A DNA stretch of 64,000 nt from Pseudomonadota bacterium (GCA_023387735.1 JAEWHP010000002.1:124001-188000), one strand, 5' to 3'; counted from the first letter of the stretch, positions 48,126 to 58,454 are shown. Numbers and translations are program-made. Notes: generated by a model from the letters alone, not told the origin.

Positions 48126-48138
48126 CCGGACGCGGGTC

Positions 48139-48163
48139 CAGGCGCCGTGATTGTCGGCGCCTG
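48139..48163 (+). terminator. Hairpin after rpmF
   Basis: CAGGCGCCG and CGGCGCCTG form a perfect 9-pair stem with a 7-base loop, 13 bases after the rpmF stop. The following AATTT is a poor T-tract, so termination is likely but not certain. Confidence 0.55.
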
Positions 48164-48258
48164 CCCGAATTTGGCCAACGAGTGGGCCAACGGTTCCCGC
48201 GGTGAAGCAGTGTGATTCGCCCTGGAACATTCCGGTTTTCTAGCAAGGCGCGATACCC

Positions 48259-48987
48259 ATGGTCGGTTTTCCGCTGCTCCTGATTCCGCTCGCGATCTAC
48301 AACATCATCGTCTTCCTGATGCCCGGCGTATCGTTCACCGATCCGCTGGTGAAGCTGGCGCTGGTGTCGGGCGCGGAATGGACGGTGACGCTGAGCGACG
48401 TGCTGCTGACGCTCGGCATCCTTTTGCTGCTCGCCGAAGTCATCAAGGGCGCGCGGCCCGGCGCAAAATATCTCACCGACCATCTGCTCTCCTTGATCGT
48501 GTTTGGCGCGGCCGCGGCGGAATTCGTGATGTGGCCGAAGTTCGGCACCTCGACCTTTTTCCTGCTGACCGCGCTGGCGTTGGTGGATTTCCTGTCCGGC
48601 CTCGCCCTGCGCACGCGGCGCCGTACCGTTGCAGTCGCAGCGCCTGCGCCGTCGAGAAAGGGTGCGGCAAAAGCCGAGGCGTCCGCGCCCGAACCCGAGC
48701 CGGCGCCTGAACCTGCGCCGACGCCGACCGCTCCGCCGGCCGCCGTTCCACCCGCGGCCGCCGTTCCGCCGGCCGCTTCGGTCGCCGAATCCGTTTTGCT
48801 GGATCATCCTGAGCCGAAACCGGTGCAACCCGCACCGACGCCGGTGCCGCCCGCCAGTGCTCCCGAGCCAGCCGCGGCGAAAATCCCGCCGGCAGAGCCG
48901 CCGTCACCGGAAGTGCCGTCGCCGGCAATTCAGCCGGGTAGCGGCCCGACACCCTCGCCGGACAAGCCGGATACGCCTCAGCGATAA
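48259..48987 (+). CDS. Membrane protein with proline-rich tail
   Basis: This 242-residue protein begins with three predicted helices (about 5-24, 42-62 and 76-112; for example VGFPLLLIPLAIYNIIVFL). From about residue 125 the chain becomes low complexity, dominated by proline, alanine and glutamate. I do not recognise a family for the membrane part. It may belong to the same transcription region as rpmF but is separated by 133 bases and a hairpin. Confidence 0.65.
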   Translation: MVGFPLLLIPLAIYNIIVFLMPGVSFTDPLVKLALVSGAEWTVTLSDVLLTLGILLLLAEVIKGARPGAKYLTDHLLSLIVFGAAAAEFVMWPKFGTSTFFLLTALALVDFLSGLALRTRRRTVAVAAPAPSRKGAAKAEASAPEPEPAPEPAPTPTAPPAAVPPAAAVPPAASVAESVLLDHPEPKPVQPAPTPVPPASAPEPAAAKIPPAEPPSPEVPSPAIQPGSGPTPSPDKPDTPQR

Positions 48988-48988
48988 G

Positions 48989-49276
48989 CTATATCGTCTG
49001 ACGGGTTCTGAAGCCGGTGCCGCAGCGGGCGCCCCGGCTGGCGCCGTAGGCGCTCTGCGCGTCCGCCAGCGACGCCTGCCGCAGGCTGCGGGCCTGCGGG
49101 GCCTCATCGGCGGTAGCCATCAACTGCGCGAGGAAGCTTGGGTCCGGCCGCGGCGTGGCGTGCCTCGGCGCCCATTGCACGGACTGGGCGACGGGCACGA
49201 GTTCCATGCAGGCGGGTTCGTCAGCGTCGACGAAGTCGCCATCCAGGATCTCTTCCGATCGATCGATATCCAGCAT
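48989..49276 (-). CDS. Small conserved protein of unknown function
   Basis: This 95-residue protein, starting at the ATG at 49276, has two stretches that look constrained: DIDRSEEILDGDFVDADEPA and PRPDPSFLAQLMATADEAPQ, and ends GFRTRQTI. I believe similar small proteins recur in related genomes. No domain is recognised. Its stop lies 1 base from the stop of the convergent membrane-protein gene. Confidence 0.6.
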   Translation of the reverse strand: MLDIDRSEEILDGDFVDADEPACMELVPVAQSVQWAPRHATPRPDPSFLAQLMATADEAPQARSLRQASLADAQSAYGASRGARCGTGFRTRQTI

Positions 49277-49504
49277 CGCACACCGTAACCGGCTAAAACT
49301 GTCACGTTTCGGGACGTTAACCCCACTGCGATCCGATCCTCGCAAGGCCTATGCCGTTCCCTTCCGTTTCGTTCCCGGCCGGTTTGGGAAGTCCGTAAAA
49401 CGTGGTTTCCGGATTATTTAAGAACTTTGCCTAGCCTGCGATTCGAAACAGCCACTATCCTCAGGCAATCGGGAATCACCCGGTGTCCCGAATCGAGGCA
49501 ACCG

Positions 49505-51196
49505 ATGCCCGCTGTCCCGCAAGCCGCCAGCATTCTCGCCTCGCTCGGACAAGCCGCCTTCGTCTGGGACGTGGCAGCCGACAGCATCGCCTGGAGCGAC
49601 AATGCCGGCGCGGTGTTCACCGACATCCCGCTGGAAACGCTGGCAAGCGCCACTGAGTTCGCGAAGCTGATCGAGCCGACGCGTTCGATCCGGGCCGACG
49701 CGCTCGCGCAGTCGCCGCCGGCGCGGAGCGGCGAGGGGGTCAACTACCGGATCGAATACGGCGTAAGAACCTCGACCTCGGCGCCCGTAATCTGGATCGA
49801 GGAGACCGGCTGCTGGTATGCGGGGCCGGACGGCAAGCCGGCGCTGGCGCACGGCGTGGTCCGCATCAACAATGAGCGTCACGCCCGCGACGAGCAGTTG
49901 ATGCGGCTGTCGCGGCACGATCCGCTCACCGGTGAACTCAACCGCACGCATCTGGTTGCCGCGCTGGCGGAGAGCATCGAGGAGGCCGCGCGATCCCGCT
50001 CGTCCTGTGCGTTCATGCTGATCGGCATCGATCATCTGGCCCGCATCAATGACGCGTTCGGCTTCGACGTCGCGGACGCCGTGATTGCCGAGATCGGAAA
50101 GCGCATCCGCGTCCGGCTGCGCGCCGGCGACGTGCTGGGACGGTTTTCCGGCAACAAGTTCGGGTTGATCCTGCGCAACTGCACCGTCGACGACACCAAT
50201 GTCGCGGCCGAGCGGTTCCTGGCCGGCATTCGCGACGAAGTCGTTCCCACCAGATCCGGGCCGGTTTCGGTGACCGCGTCGATCGGAGCGATCAGCATCC
50301 CGCGCTATGCCCGCAACGCCGACGAGGCCGTCAACCGCGCGCAGGAAACGCTCGACGGCGCAAAGCGCCGCCGCGCCGGATCTTTCTCGCTGTGGCGCCC
50401 GAACGTCGAGCGCGACGCCCAGCGCCGCGTCAACATCCGCGTCACCGACGAGATCGTCACCGCGCTGAACGAGCGCCGCATCGTCACGGCGTTCGAGCCC
50501 GTGGTGGAGGTCCGCTCGCGGCAGCCGGCATTCTACGAATGTCTGGTGCGGATGGAGCAGGCGGACGGCCGTGCGCTGCTGGCGCCGGATATCGTTCCCG
50601 TCGCCGAGCGGCTGGGCCTGATCCGGCTGGTCGATCACCGCGTACTCGAACTCGCGGTCGCCGAACTCGCCGCCTCGCCGAACGTGCGGCTCAGCCTCAA
50701 CATCTCGCCCGCCACCACGATGGACCCGGACTGGTGGACCTCGATCGAATCGCTGATGCAGGCGTATCCCGGCGCCGGCGAGCGGCTGATCGTCGAAATC
50801 ACCGAAACGGTCGCGATCCGCGATATCGACGACATCAGGGGCTTCATCACGCGGCTGAAAAATTTCGGCAGCCGGATCGCGATCGACGATTTCGGCGCCG
50901 GCTACACCTCGTTCCGCAACCTGCGCAAGCTGGGCGTGGATATCGTAAAGATCGACGGCGCCTTCGTGCAGAACATCGCGCGCTCGGCGGACGATCGCGC
51001 CTTTGTGCAGACGCTGATCGACCTGGCGCGGCGGCTGCAGATCAAGACGGTCGCCGAGTGGGTGCAGGACGAGGAAGCCGCCGTGATGCTGCGCGAGTGG
51101 GGCTGCGACTATATCCAGGGCCGGCTGATCGGGCTGGCCTCGCCGCAGCGGCCGTGGAGCACAACGACCGATGCTGCGATGCCTGTGGCCGGTTGA
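49505..51196 (+). CDS. Degenerate GGDEF / intact EAL-domain protein
   Basis: This 563-residue protein has an N-terminal PAS-like region (about 1-125), a GGDEF-type domain (about 135-290) and an EAL domain (about 305-550). The GGDEF core reads SGNKF at residues 215-219, so diguanylate cyclase activity is lost. The EAL domain keeps its acidic and lysine residues: FYECLVRM (ECL in place of EAL), LSLNIS, IVEITET, AIDDFGAGYTS, VKIDGAFV and GCDYIQG. Cyclic-di-GMP hydrolysis or binding is therefore likely. The ATG at 49505 follows GAGG. Confidence 0.88.
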   Translation: MPAVPQAASILASLGQAAFVWDVAADSIAWSDNAGAVFTDIPLETLASATEFAKLIEPTRSIRADALAQSPPARSGEGVNYRIEYGVRTSTSAPVIWIEETGCWYAGPDGKPALAHGVVRINNERHARDEQLMRLSRHDPLTGELNRTHLVAALAESIEEAARSRSSCAFMLIGIDHLARINDAFGFDVADAVIAEIGKRIRVRLRAGDVLGRFSGNKFGLILRNCTVDDTNVAAERFLAGIRDEVVPTRSGPVSVTASIGAISIPRYARNADEAVNRAQETLDGAKRRRAGSFSLWRPNVERDAQRRVNIRVTDEIVTALNERRIVTAFEPVVEVRSRQPAFYECLVRMEQADGRALLAPDIVPVAERLGLIRLVDHRVLELAVAELAASPNVRLSLNISPATTMDPDWWTSIESLMQAYPGAGERLIVEITETVAIRDIDDIRGFITRLKNFGSRIAIDDFGAGYTSFRNLRKLGVDIVKIDGAFVQNIARSADDRAFVQTLIDLARRLQIKTVAEWVQDEEAAVMLREWGCDYIQGRLIGLASPQRPWSTTTDAAMPVAG

Positions 51197-51212
51197 TCGA
51201 CGAGGTCAGCAT

Positions 51213-51926
51213 TCAAGCTGGCATCTCTCCACCGGCCGATTCAAGCGCCTCGTTCTGCAGCCGGCCATCCACCACATGAATGCGGCGATGCATCTGCGCG
51301 GCGAGATTGAGGTCGTGGGTGACCGCGACCACGGTCTTGCCATCCAGCGCAACCAGGTCGCGGAGGATGCCGAACACCTGCGCGGTGGACATCGAATCGA
51401 GGCTCCCGGTCGGCTCATCCGCGAGAATGACGGGCGGATCGTTGGCGAGCGCGCGCGCGACGGCCACACGCTGGCGCTGACCGCCGGATAGCTGGTCCGG
51501 CATCTTGTGGCGATGGTCGCCCAATCCGAGCGATCCCAGCAGTTCCTCGGCGCGCGCCTGGATTGCGCGTGGCGACAGGCGTCCCTGCGCGCGCATCGGC
51601 AACGCGACGTTCTCGGTGATGGTGAATTCCGGAAGCAGGAAGTGGAACTGAAAGACGAAGCCGAGCCGCGCAAGCCGCACCTTGGCCCGTTCGTCTTCCG
51701 TCATCGCCGTCGTGGAACGGCCGTCGATCAGGACATCGCCGCTGGTCGGCAGGTCGAGTAGTCCCAGCAAATACAGCAGGGAGGATTTTCCCGATCCGGA
51801 CGGCCCGGTGATGGCGATGAACTCCCGCGGCATGATCTTGAGGTCGATATCGCGAACCAGCGTCACCGGCACGACGCCGCCGAGAATCTTGGTGACGCGA
51901 CGGGCCTCGATCAGCGGCGTCGTCAT
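51213..51926 (-). CDS. MacB/LolD-type ABC transporter ATP-binding protein
   Basis: This 237-residue ATPase has Walker A GPSGSGKSSLLYLLG, a Q-loop in LGFVFQFHFLLPEFT, signature LSGGQRQRVAVARAL and Walker B VILADEPTGSLDS. ILADEPTGSLD and FVFQ are typical of the MacB/LolD/FtsE class, which moves substrates from the membrane outward rather than across it. It overlaps the permease gene by four bases (ATGA). Confidence 0.9.
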   Translation of the reverse strand: MTTPLIEARRVTKILGGVVPVTLVRDIDLKIMPREFIAITGPSGSGKSSLLYLLGLLDLPTSGDVLIDGRSTTAMTEDERAKVRLARLGFVFQFHFLLPEFTITENVALPMRAQGRLSPRAIQARAEELLGSLGLGDHRHKMPDQLSGGQRQRVAVARALANDPPVILADEPTGSLDSMSTAQVFGILRDLVALDGKTVVAVTHDLNLAAQMHRRIHVVDGRLQNEALESAGGEMPA

Positions 51927-53158
51927 GTTGCGCCCCTGATGATGTCGACGGGATGAAGCCGCGCGGCGGCGCGGGCCGGAAAATAACCTGCCACCAGGCT
52001 CGACAGCAGCGCCACGGCTGTCGCGAGCAGATAGTGCTTGGCCGAATAGATCACGGGCAGATGGTTGTAGTCTGAAAACGGCGTCTTGAACTCCAGCGAG
52101 GCGAGGCCGCGGGTCAGGAGATAGCCGAAGATCCATCCAAGCGCCGCGCCGACGAACCCGACCAGCAGCGCCTCGAAGATGAAGATGGCGCGGATCGTCG
52201 GGTCGCGGAAGCCGAGCGATTTCAGGATCGCGATGTCGCGCGTCTTCTCATGCGTGATGGTGGAAATGATGTTGTAGGTGCCGAAGCTCGCGACCAGCAG
52301 GATCGCGCCGACGATGGTGTACATCAGCACGTTTCGCACGGTGATGGCGGAGAGCAGGTCTTCCTGCGCTTCCTGCCAGGAGATCGACCGGTACCCGGTC
52401 TGCTCGCCGATGCGTTCGCTGATCAGGCGCGCTTCCATCGGATCGCGCGTGCGGACCCGGATTTCGTTCACGACGCCGGTCTGCCGTTCGAGAATCTGTG
52501 CGGTCTTGAGCAGGACGTAGCCGGTGGTTTCGTCCGTCATCCTGAAACCCGAATGGAACGTGCCCACCACGGTGGCGCTCATGTTGACGCCCCAGGCAGA
52601 GGCAAGCGTGATGTTGGAGTTGATGCGCGCGCCGATCTTGGCCGCGAGCCGGTCGCCAAGCACGATGGCGTTGGATGCGCGGTAGAGCGATTGCAGCGAT
52701 CCCTGCCGCATGTGGGTCGCCAGGTTGGAAACCTCCACCTCGGTGCGGGGATCGATGCCGATGATCGAAACGGTGAGGTTGCGGCCGGCAAAGCGCAGCA
52801 CCGCCTTGGACTGCACCGAGGGCGTCATGGTCCCGGGCACCCAGGTCTGCAGCGAGGCGATCGTGGCCATCGGGTTCTTGATGCCGGGGCGGCGCACCTC
52901 CGGCGTGAGACCGTGGAACTCGGCCGCTGCGTAGCGGATCTCGGCGGGTTGCCGGTTCGGCTCGCGCAGTTCATCCGTCACCGAGATATGCGGCAGCGCA
53001 TTGACCAGGGTCTGGATGAAGTCGTCCTGCGAACCCTCCATCATTGCCGCCATCATGATCGAAAACCCCACGCCGGTCATGACGCCGGCGATCGCCACCA
53101 GGGTCTGCCGGGCGCGATAACGGACGTGAGTCCAGGCAATGCTCAGGATCAGGTTCAC
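51923..53158 (-). CDS. MacB-type ABC transporter permease (FtsX-like)
   Basis: This 411-residue membrane protein starts with GTG at 53158, overlapping the stop of the adaptor gene as GTGA. One helix lies near QTLVAIAGVMTGVGFSIMMA, then comes a large periplasmic domain (about 45-280), then three helices including YTIVGAILLVASFGTYNIIS and AIFIFEALLVGFVGAALGWI. That topology and TIRAIFIFEALLVGFVGAALG are typical of MacB/LolC permeases. Confidence 0.9.
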   Translation of the reverse strand: MNLILSIAWTHVRYRARQTLVAIAGVMTGVGFSIMMAAMMEGSQDDFIQTLVNALPHISVTDELREPNRQPAEIRYAAAEFHGLTPEVRRPGIKNPMATIASLQTWVPGTMTPSVQSKAVLRFAGRNLTVSIIGIDPRTEVEVSNLATHMRQGSLQSLYRASNAIVLGDRLAAKIGARINSNITLASAWGVNMSATVVGTFHSGFRMTDETTGYVLLKTAQILERQTGVVNEIRVRTRDPMEARLISERIGEQTGYRSISWQEAQEDLLSAITVRNVLMYTIVGAILLVASFGTYNIISTITHEKTRDIAILKSLGFRDPTIRAIFIFEALLVGFVGAALGWIFGYLLTRGLASLEFKTPFSDYNHLPVIYSAKHYLLATAVALLSSLVAGYFPARAAARLHPVDIIRGAT

Positions 53159-54234
53159 GGCGCTGGCGTCTCCACGGGAAGGGCGCGGACCCGGAAACCA
53201 TTCTTGATGTTGGCGGTGGCCGGCGAGGCGACCCATTCGCCTTCGCTCACGCCATGCAGGATTTCCACGAAGCCGGTGCCGCGGATGCCGATCTCGACCT
53301 TGCGCAGCCGCGCATGGCTGTCTTCGATCGCGAACAGGTTGCTGTGGACCAGGGCGTTGGCCGGGACGAGCAGGACGTCGAGCTTTTCCCGACTGATGAT
53401 GTTGGCCTCGACGCTCATGCCGACGCGCAGCGGTGTTTCGTCGGGCAGGCTGATCCGGACGCGAAACGTCTTGGAAAGGGGATCGCCGGCCGGCGTGATC
53501 TGCTTGACGGCGCCCGGCAGGACCTGACCTGCAAACGCATCGGTGCGCAGCAGCGCATTCTGACCCACCTTGACCCGGGGGATGTCCGCCTCGTTGACGT
53601 CGGCCACGACCCACAATGGCTTCTCGAGGCCGATGCGGTAGAGGATCGTGCCGGGCTCAACCATATCCCCGACCTCGCCGTCCTCCTTGAGAACGACGCC
53701 GTCCATCGGCGACACCAGCTTGTAATAATCGAGCCGCTGCGCCTGGGCCGCGATCTGCGCCCTGATGCGCGCCAGGTCGGTCTCGGCCTTCTGGAACGCC
53801 TGCGAACTCGCAACCCCGCGCGCCAGCAATTGCGACTGGCGGTCGAACTCGCGCTGCTGGAATTCCGCCAGCGCATGCAGGTCGTTCAGCGTCGCCAGTG
53901 CTTCCTTGTCGTCGAGGCGGGCGAGAACGTCGCCGCGTTTTACCGCCTTGCCCTCGCACCGGCAGCGCTCGATGATCCGGCCGCGCACCAGGGGGGTCGA
54001 GCGTGACCACGTCTCGGGCTCGACCGAGCCGGTCGCGTAGACGATTTCGGCGGCGGCGCCGCGCGTGACACGCGCCACCGTGATCGCGGGCCCTCGCAGA
54101 AACCACCATGCGATGGCGATGGCTGCAGCCACGATCAGGATCGCGACCGCGAGCTTCCATGAAAGCCGCCGGCGATTTCCGGGAGGTGATCCGCCCGTGA
54201 CCGGCGGCTCGATCGTCGCAACCTGCATGTCCAT
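53155..54234 (-). CDS. Periplasmic adaptor (HlyD/MacA-like) of a tripartite exporter
   Basis: This 359-residue protein has one N-terminal helix (LAVAILIVAAAIAIAWWFL), a lipoyl-like domain (GSVEPETWSRSTPLVRGRI), a short coiled coil (about 125-165) and beta-barrel domains with VADVNEADIPRVKVGQNA and FRVRISLPDETPLRVGM. It should connect the MacB-like permease to an outer-membrane channel. An unusual CRC motif lies near residue 93. The three genes overlap and form one operon. Confidence 0.88.
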   Translation of the reverse strand: MDMQVATIEPPVTGGSPPGNRRRLSWKLAVAILIVAAAIAIAWWFLRGPAITVARVTRGAAAEIVYATGSVEPETWSRSTPLVRGRIIERCRCEGKAVKRGDVLARLDDKEALATLNDLHALAEFQQREFDRQSQLLARGVASSQAFQKAETDLARIRAQIAAQAQRLDYYKLVSPMDGVVLKEDGEVGDMVEPGTILYRIGLEKPLWVVADVNEADIPRVKVGQNALLRTDAFAGQVLPGAVKQITPAGDPLSKTFRVRISLPDETPLRVGMSVEANIISREKLDVLLVPANALVHSNLFAIEDSHARLRKVEIGIRGTGFVEILHGVSEGEWVASPATANIKNGFRVRALPVETPAP

Positions 54235-54387
54235 GCGGACAGTGTGGCTGTGACGCGCGCTTTAGCGTTTGATGCAGGTCAACCGGGGAACAAAAGAAAA
54301 TCGCGAGCACATGGCCCGCGATTGCAAGGTCTGTCGCGCCGTGTCGGAGGAGGCCGGGACTGTCGGCGCCGTCACGAGGGCAGAGCG

Positions 54388-54978
54388 CTACTCTTCTTTC
54401 TTCGGCTCTTTCGACATGCGCTCGAGACGTTCCTGCATGTCCTTCATCTGCTGGCGAAGGTCGTCGATATTGTCGGCGGGCGCGGGCTCAGGCGCCTTAT
54501 CCGGCTCGCTCGTTTCGCTGCGCGGCGGCGCGAACGGCTTGAACATCGAGAAGGTCTGCTGGAACAATTCCATGTTGCGGCGGACATGCTCTTCCAGCGG
54601 CGCAAACGGCGTTCCACTGAACGTGTTGGCGAGCTGCTTGCGGAATTTTTCCTGCTCGCGCGTCAGCGTGTCGATCGACTGCTCGAGATATTTCGGCACC
54701 ACCATCTGCATGCTGTCGCCGTAGAAGCGGATCAGCTGGCGCAGGAAAGTGGTCGGCAGCAAATTCTGTCCGGCCTTGTTCTCCTGTTCGAAAATGATCT
54801 GCGCCAGCACCGAGCGGGTGATGTCGTCGCCGGTCTTGGCGTCGTAGACGAGGAAATCCTCGCCATCCTTCACCATCGCTGCGAGATCCTCGAGCGTCAC
54901 ATAGGTGCTGGTGCCGGTATTATAGAGCCGCCGGTTGGCGTACTTCTTGATGGTCGTGGGTTGTTCTGACTTTGCCAT
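54388..54978 (-). CDS. phaR: Polyhydroxyalkanoate synthesis repressor
   Basis: This 196-residue regulator senses PHA granules and controls phasin and synthesis genes. TIKKYANRRLYNTGTSTYVTL at the N-terminus is the PHB/PHA accumulation regulator DNA-binding domain, followed by QLIRFYGDSMQMVVPKYLEQ. The C-terminal part has a proline- and alanine-rich linker and a charged coiled segment. I chose the ATG at 54978; the longer frame is not conserved. It is divergent from phaA. Confidence 0.95.
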   Translation of the reverse strand: MAKSEQPTTIKKYANRRLYNTGTSTYVTLEDLAAMVKDGEDFLVYDAKTGDDITRSVLAQIIFEQENKAGQNLLPTTFLRQLIRFYGDSMQMVVPKYLEQSIDTLTREQEKFRKQLANTFSGTPFAPLEEHVRRNMELFQQTFSMFKPFAPPRSETSEPDKAPEPAPADNIDDLRQQMKDMQERLERMSKEPKKEE

Positions 54979-55282
54979 GGGCTCACACAATACACCGAGA
55001 GCGGGGAACCCGACGGCATTGCCGAAGGGCAGACGAGCAACGCAACGCAACAAAGTAAGCATTTTCAATCGGGTTCGGCTACCGTTTTGTGCGGCACGGT
55101 TAATTCCAAGGCATGGACGCTGCTGAGGAAACCCTCACGGGGGCCAATTTGAATGCGCCGCGGCATGATTTTGGGCTGGGGCCGATTGACATGGGTCAAC
55201 GAGGTTAACAGGATAAGGTGAGAGACAGGCTCGCCAACCGGCCGCCCGCCGTCACAAGAAACCTCAACCTCAGGAGATGTCC
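54979..55282. other. Divergent regulatory region between phaR and phaA
   Basis: These 304 bases hold no gene. They contain the inverted repeat at 55186-55199, an AT-richer stretch around 55060-55100 and the phaA ribosome site AGGAG. The region should hold both divergent promoters. Confidence 0.7.
55186..55199 (+). promoter_or_regulatory. Possible -35 box and operator upstream of phaA
   Basis: TTGAC and GTCAA form an inverted repeat with a 4-base spacer, and the left half is also a good -35 hexamer (TTGACA). A weak -10 candidate, CAGGAT, lies 17 bases later. The site is 84 bases before the phaA start and could be bound by PhaR, but this is inference. Confidence 0.4.
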
Positions 55283-56461
<1,179 letters not shown>

Positions 56462-56528
56462 TCCTGAGGCAAAGTGACCGGCTGAATGATGAAAAGATCA
56501 TCTGTCACCCGCAGCCTTAATTGCTAAA

Positions 56529-56564
56529 GATGAAATGCCCGGTCTCGCGCCGGGCATTTTCATC
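56529..56564 (+). terminator. Terminator-like hairpin between phaA and phaB
   Basis: GATGAAATGCCCGG and CCGGGCATTTTCATC pair along nearly their full length with one extra T, 68 bases after the phaA stop. It is followed by TTCGG. It could terminate part of the phaA transcripts so that phaB is expressed from its own promoter or at a lower level. Confidence 0.7.
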
Positions 56565-56668
56565 TTCGGAAGCGTTTTCTGGAGCGCTTCAAACCTGCAG
56601 GCTGAGCTTCGTCAAAAGACCGGAATGATTTCCGGCTTATAAAGAAGACCACCAAGGAGGACTACGAC

Positions 56669-57394
56669 ATGGCACGTGTTGCATTGGTAACGGGGGGTAC
56701 GCGAGGCATCGGCGCAGCGATCAGCAAGGCGCTGAAGGCCGCAGGCTATAACGTGGCGGCGAGCTACGCCGGCAACGACGCCGCGGCCGAGAAATTCAAA
56801 TCCGAGACCGGTATCCCCGTCTACAAATGGGACGTCAGCTCGTTCGACGCCTGCGCGGCGGGGATCAAGAAGGTCGAGGCTGAAGTCGGTCCGATCGACG
56901 TGCTCGTCAACAATGCCGGCATCACCAAGGACGGCGCCTTCCACAAGATGACGCTCGAGCAGTGGAACGCGGTCATCAACACCAATCTCGGCTCGCTGTT
57001 CAACATGACCCGCCCGGTGATCGAAGGCATGCGCGCCCGCAAGTTCGGCCGCATCATCAACATCTCCTCGATCAACGGCCAGAAGGGCCAGTTCGGCCAG
57101 GTCAACTATTCCGCGGCCAAGGCCGGCGACATCGGCTTCACCAAGGCGCTGGCGCTGGAGAACGCCAAGGGCGGCATCACCGTCAACGCGATCTGCCCCG
57201 GCTACATCAACACCGAAATGGTGCAGGCGGTGCCGAAGGAAGTGCTGGAGAAGAGCATCCTGCCGCTGATCCCGGTCAATCGCCTCGGCGAGCCCGAAGA
57301 AATCGCCCGCGCCGTAGTGTTCCTCGCCGCCGACGAGGCCGGCGGCATCACCGGCTCGACGATGACGATCAACGGCGGGCAGTACATGACCTGA
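56669..57394 (+). CDS. phaB: Acetoacetyl-CoA reductase
   Basis: This 241-residue short-chain dehydrogenase makes (R)-3-hydroxybutyryl-CoA with NADPH. The cofactor motif TGGTRGIG is at residues 8-15, the NNAGIT motif near 88, catalytic serine in ISSINGQKGQFGQVNYSAAK with tyrosine and lysine in YSAAK. AAGGAGGA before the ATG is a very good ribosome site. Confidence 0.95.
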   Translation: MARVALVTGGTRGIGAAISKALKAAGYNVAASYAGNDAAAEKFKSETGIPVYKWDVSSFDACAAGIKKVEAEVGPIDVLVNNAGITKDGAFHKMTLEQWNAVINTNLGSLFNMTRPVIEGMRARKFGRIINISSINGQKGQFGQVNYSAAKAGDIGFTKALALENAKGGITVNAICPGYINTEMVQAVPKEVLEKSILPLIPVNRLGEPEEIARAVVFLAADEAGGITGSTMTINGGQYMT

Positions 57395-57448
57395 GACTAT
57401 CTCGTCATTTTGTGGCTGCTGCATCCAGCAACGGCGCGTAAAGAAAGT

Positions 57449-57574
57449 CGTCATGCCCGGGCTTGTCCCGGGCATCCACGTCTTTAAAACCAGTGGCAAG
57501 CAAGACGTGGATGGCTGGGCATAGGCGAGCGCAAGCGACGCCGTCCTTCAGACGGCTATGCCCGGCCATGACGA
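57449..57574. repeat. Intergenic palindromic repeat (GTCATGCCCGGGC type)
   Basis: CGTCATGCCCGGGCTTGTCC opens it and TATGCCCGGCCATGACG closes it, with inner pairs CCACGTCTT and AAGACGTGG. It lies between phaB and a DMT transporter gene and ends 13 bases before that gene's start. Confidence 0.75.
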
Positions 57575-57587
57575 GAGAATTCTGGCA

Positions 57588-58454
57588 ATGAACCCCCGTA
57601 GCGCGACACTGATCGGACTCACCGCGATCCTGATGTGGTCGCTGTTGTCTGTGCTCACCGTCGCCACCGGAAAAATCCCCGCGTTCCAGCTCGCTGCCAT
57701 GACGTTTGGCATCGGCGCCGCCGTAGCATTCGCAAGCTTCCTGTTCCGCCCCGCAGCCTTCGCCGCCATGAAGCAGCCGCTCATTGCCTGGGTGGTCGGC
57801 GTCGGCGGCCTGTTCGGCTATCACGCACTGTATTTCCTCGCGCTGCGGTTTGCGCCGCCGGCCGAAGCCGGGCTGTTGAACTATCTCTGGCCGCTGCTGA
57901 TCGTGCTGTTCTCGTCGCTCTTGCCGGGCGAACGGCTGGCGTCGCATCACATCATCGGCGCGCTGCTCGGGCTCGCCGGCACGGTGTTGCTGCTGGCCGG
58001 CAATACGGCGGGATTTGCAGCGAGCCAGATTCCGGGCCTGGCCGCGGCCTTCCTCGCCGCCTTCGTTTGGGCGGCCTATTCGGTGATGTCGCGCAAGCTG
58101 AAAGCGGTGCCGACCGATGCGGTGGCAGGCTTCTGCCTTGCGACCGCGCTGCTCGCCGCGCTGGTCCACAACATGGTCGAGACCACCGTGTGGCCGGAGA
58201 CGATGGGGCAGTGGCTTGCGATCATCGCGCTCGGCGTCGGCCCGGTGGGAGCGGCGTTCTTTGTCTGGGACATCGGCATGAAGCGCGGCGATATCCGCGT
58301 GCTGGGGGCTGCATCCTACGCGACGCCGTTGCTGTCGACGGCGTTCCTGATCCTCGCGGGTTACGCGCAGCCGACCGCCACGATCGCGATCGCCGCCGTC
58401 CTGATCGCCGGCGGCGGCTTGATCGCAGCGAAAGACATGGTGTTGAAGAAGTAG
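57588..58454 (+). CDS. DMT superfamily transporter (EamA domains), copy 3
   Basis: This 288-residue protein has about ten helices in two EamA repeats, starting IGLTAILMWSLLSVLTVATG. The second repeat starts near GLAAAFLAAFVWAAYSVMSR and includes FFVWDIGMKRGDIRVLGAAS. The pattern matches the YddG-like aromatic amino-acid exporter subgroup, though this is tentative. The stop codon TAG at 58452-58454 lies inside the following inverted repeat. Confidence 0.85.
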   Translation: MNPRSATLIGLTAILMWSLLSVLTVATGKIPAFQLAAMTFGIGAAVAFASFLFRPAAFAAMKQPLIAWVVGVGGLFGYHALYFLALRFAPPAEAGLLNYLWPLLIVLFSSLLPGERLASHHIIGALLGLAGTVLLLAGNTAGFAASQIPGLAAAFLAAFVWAAYSVMSRKLKAVPTDAVAGFCLATALLAALVHNMVETTVWPETMGQWLAIIALGVGPVGAAFFVWDIGMKRGDIRVLGAASYATPLLSTAFLILAGYAQPTATIAIAAVLIAGGGLIAAKDMVLKK

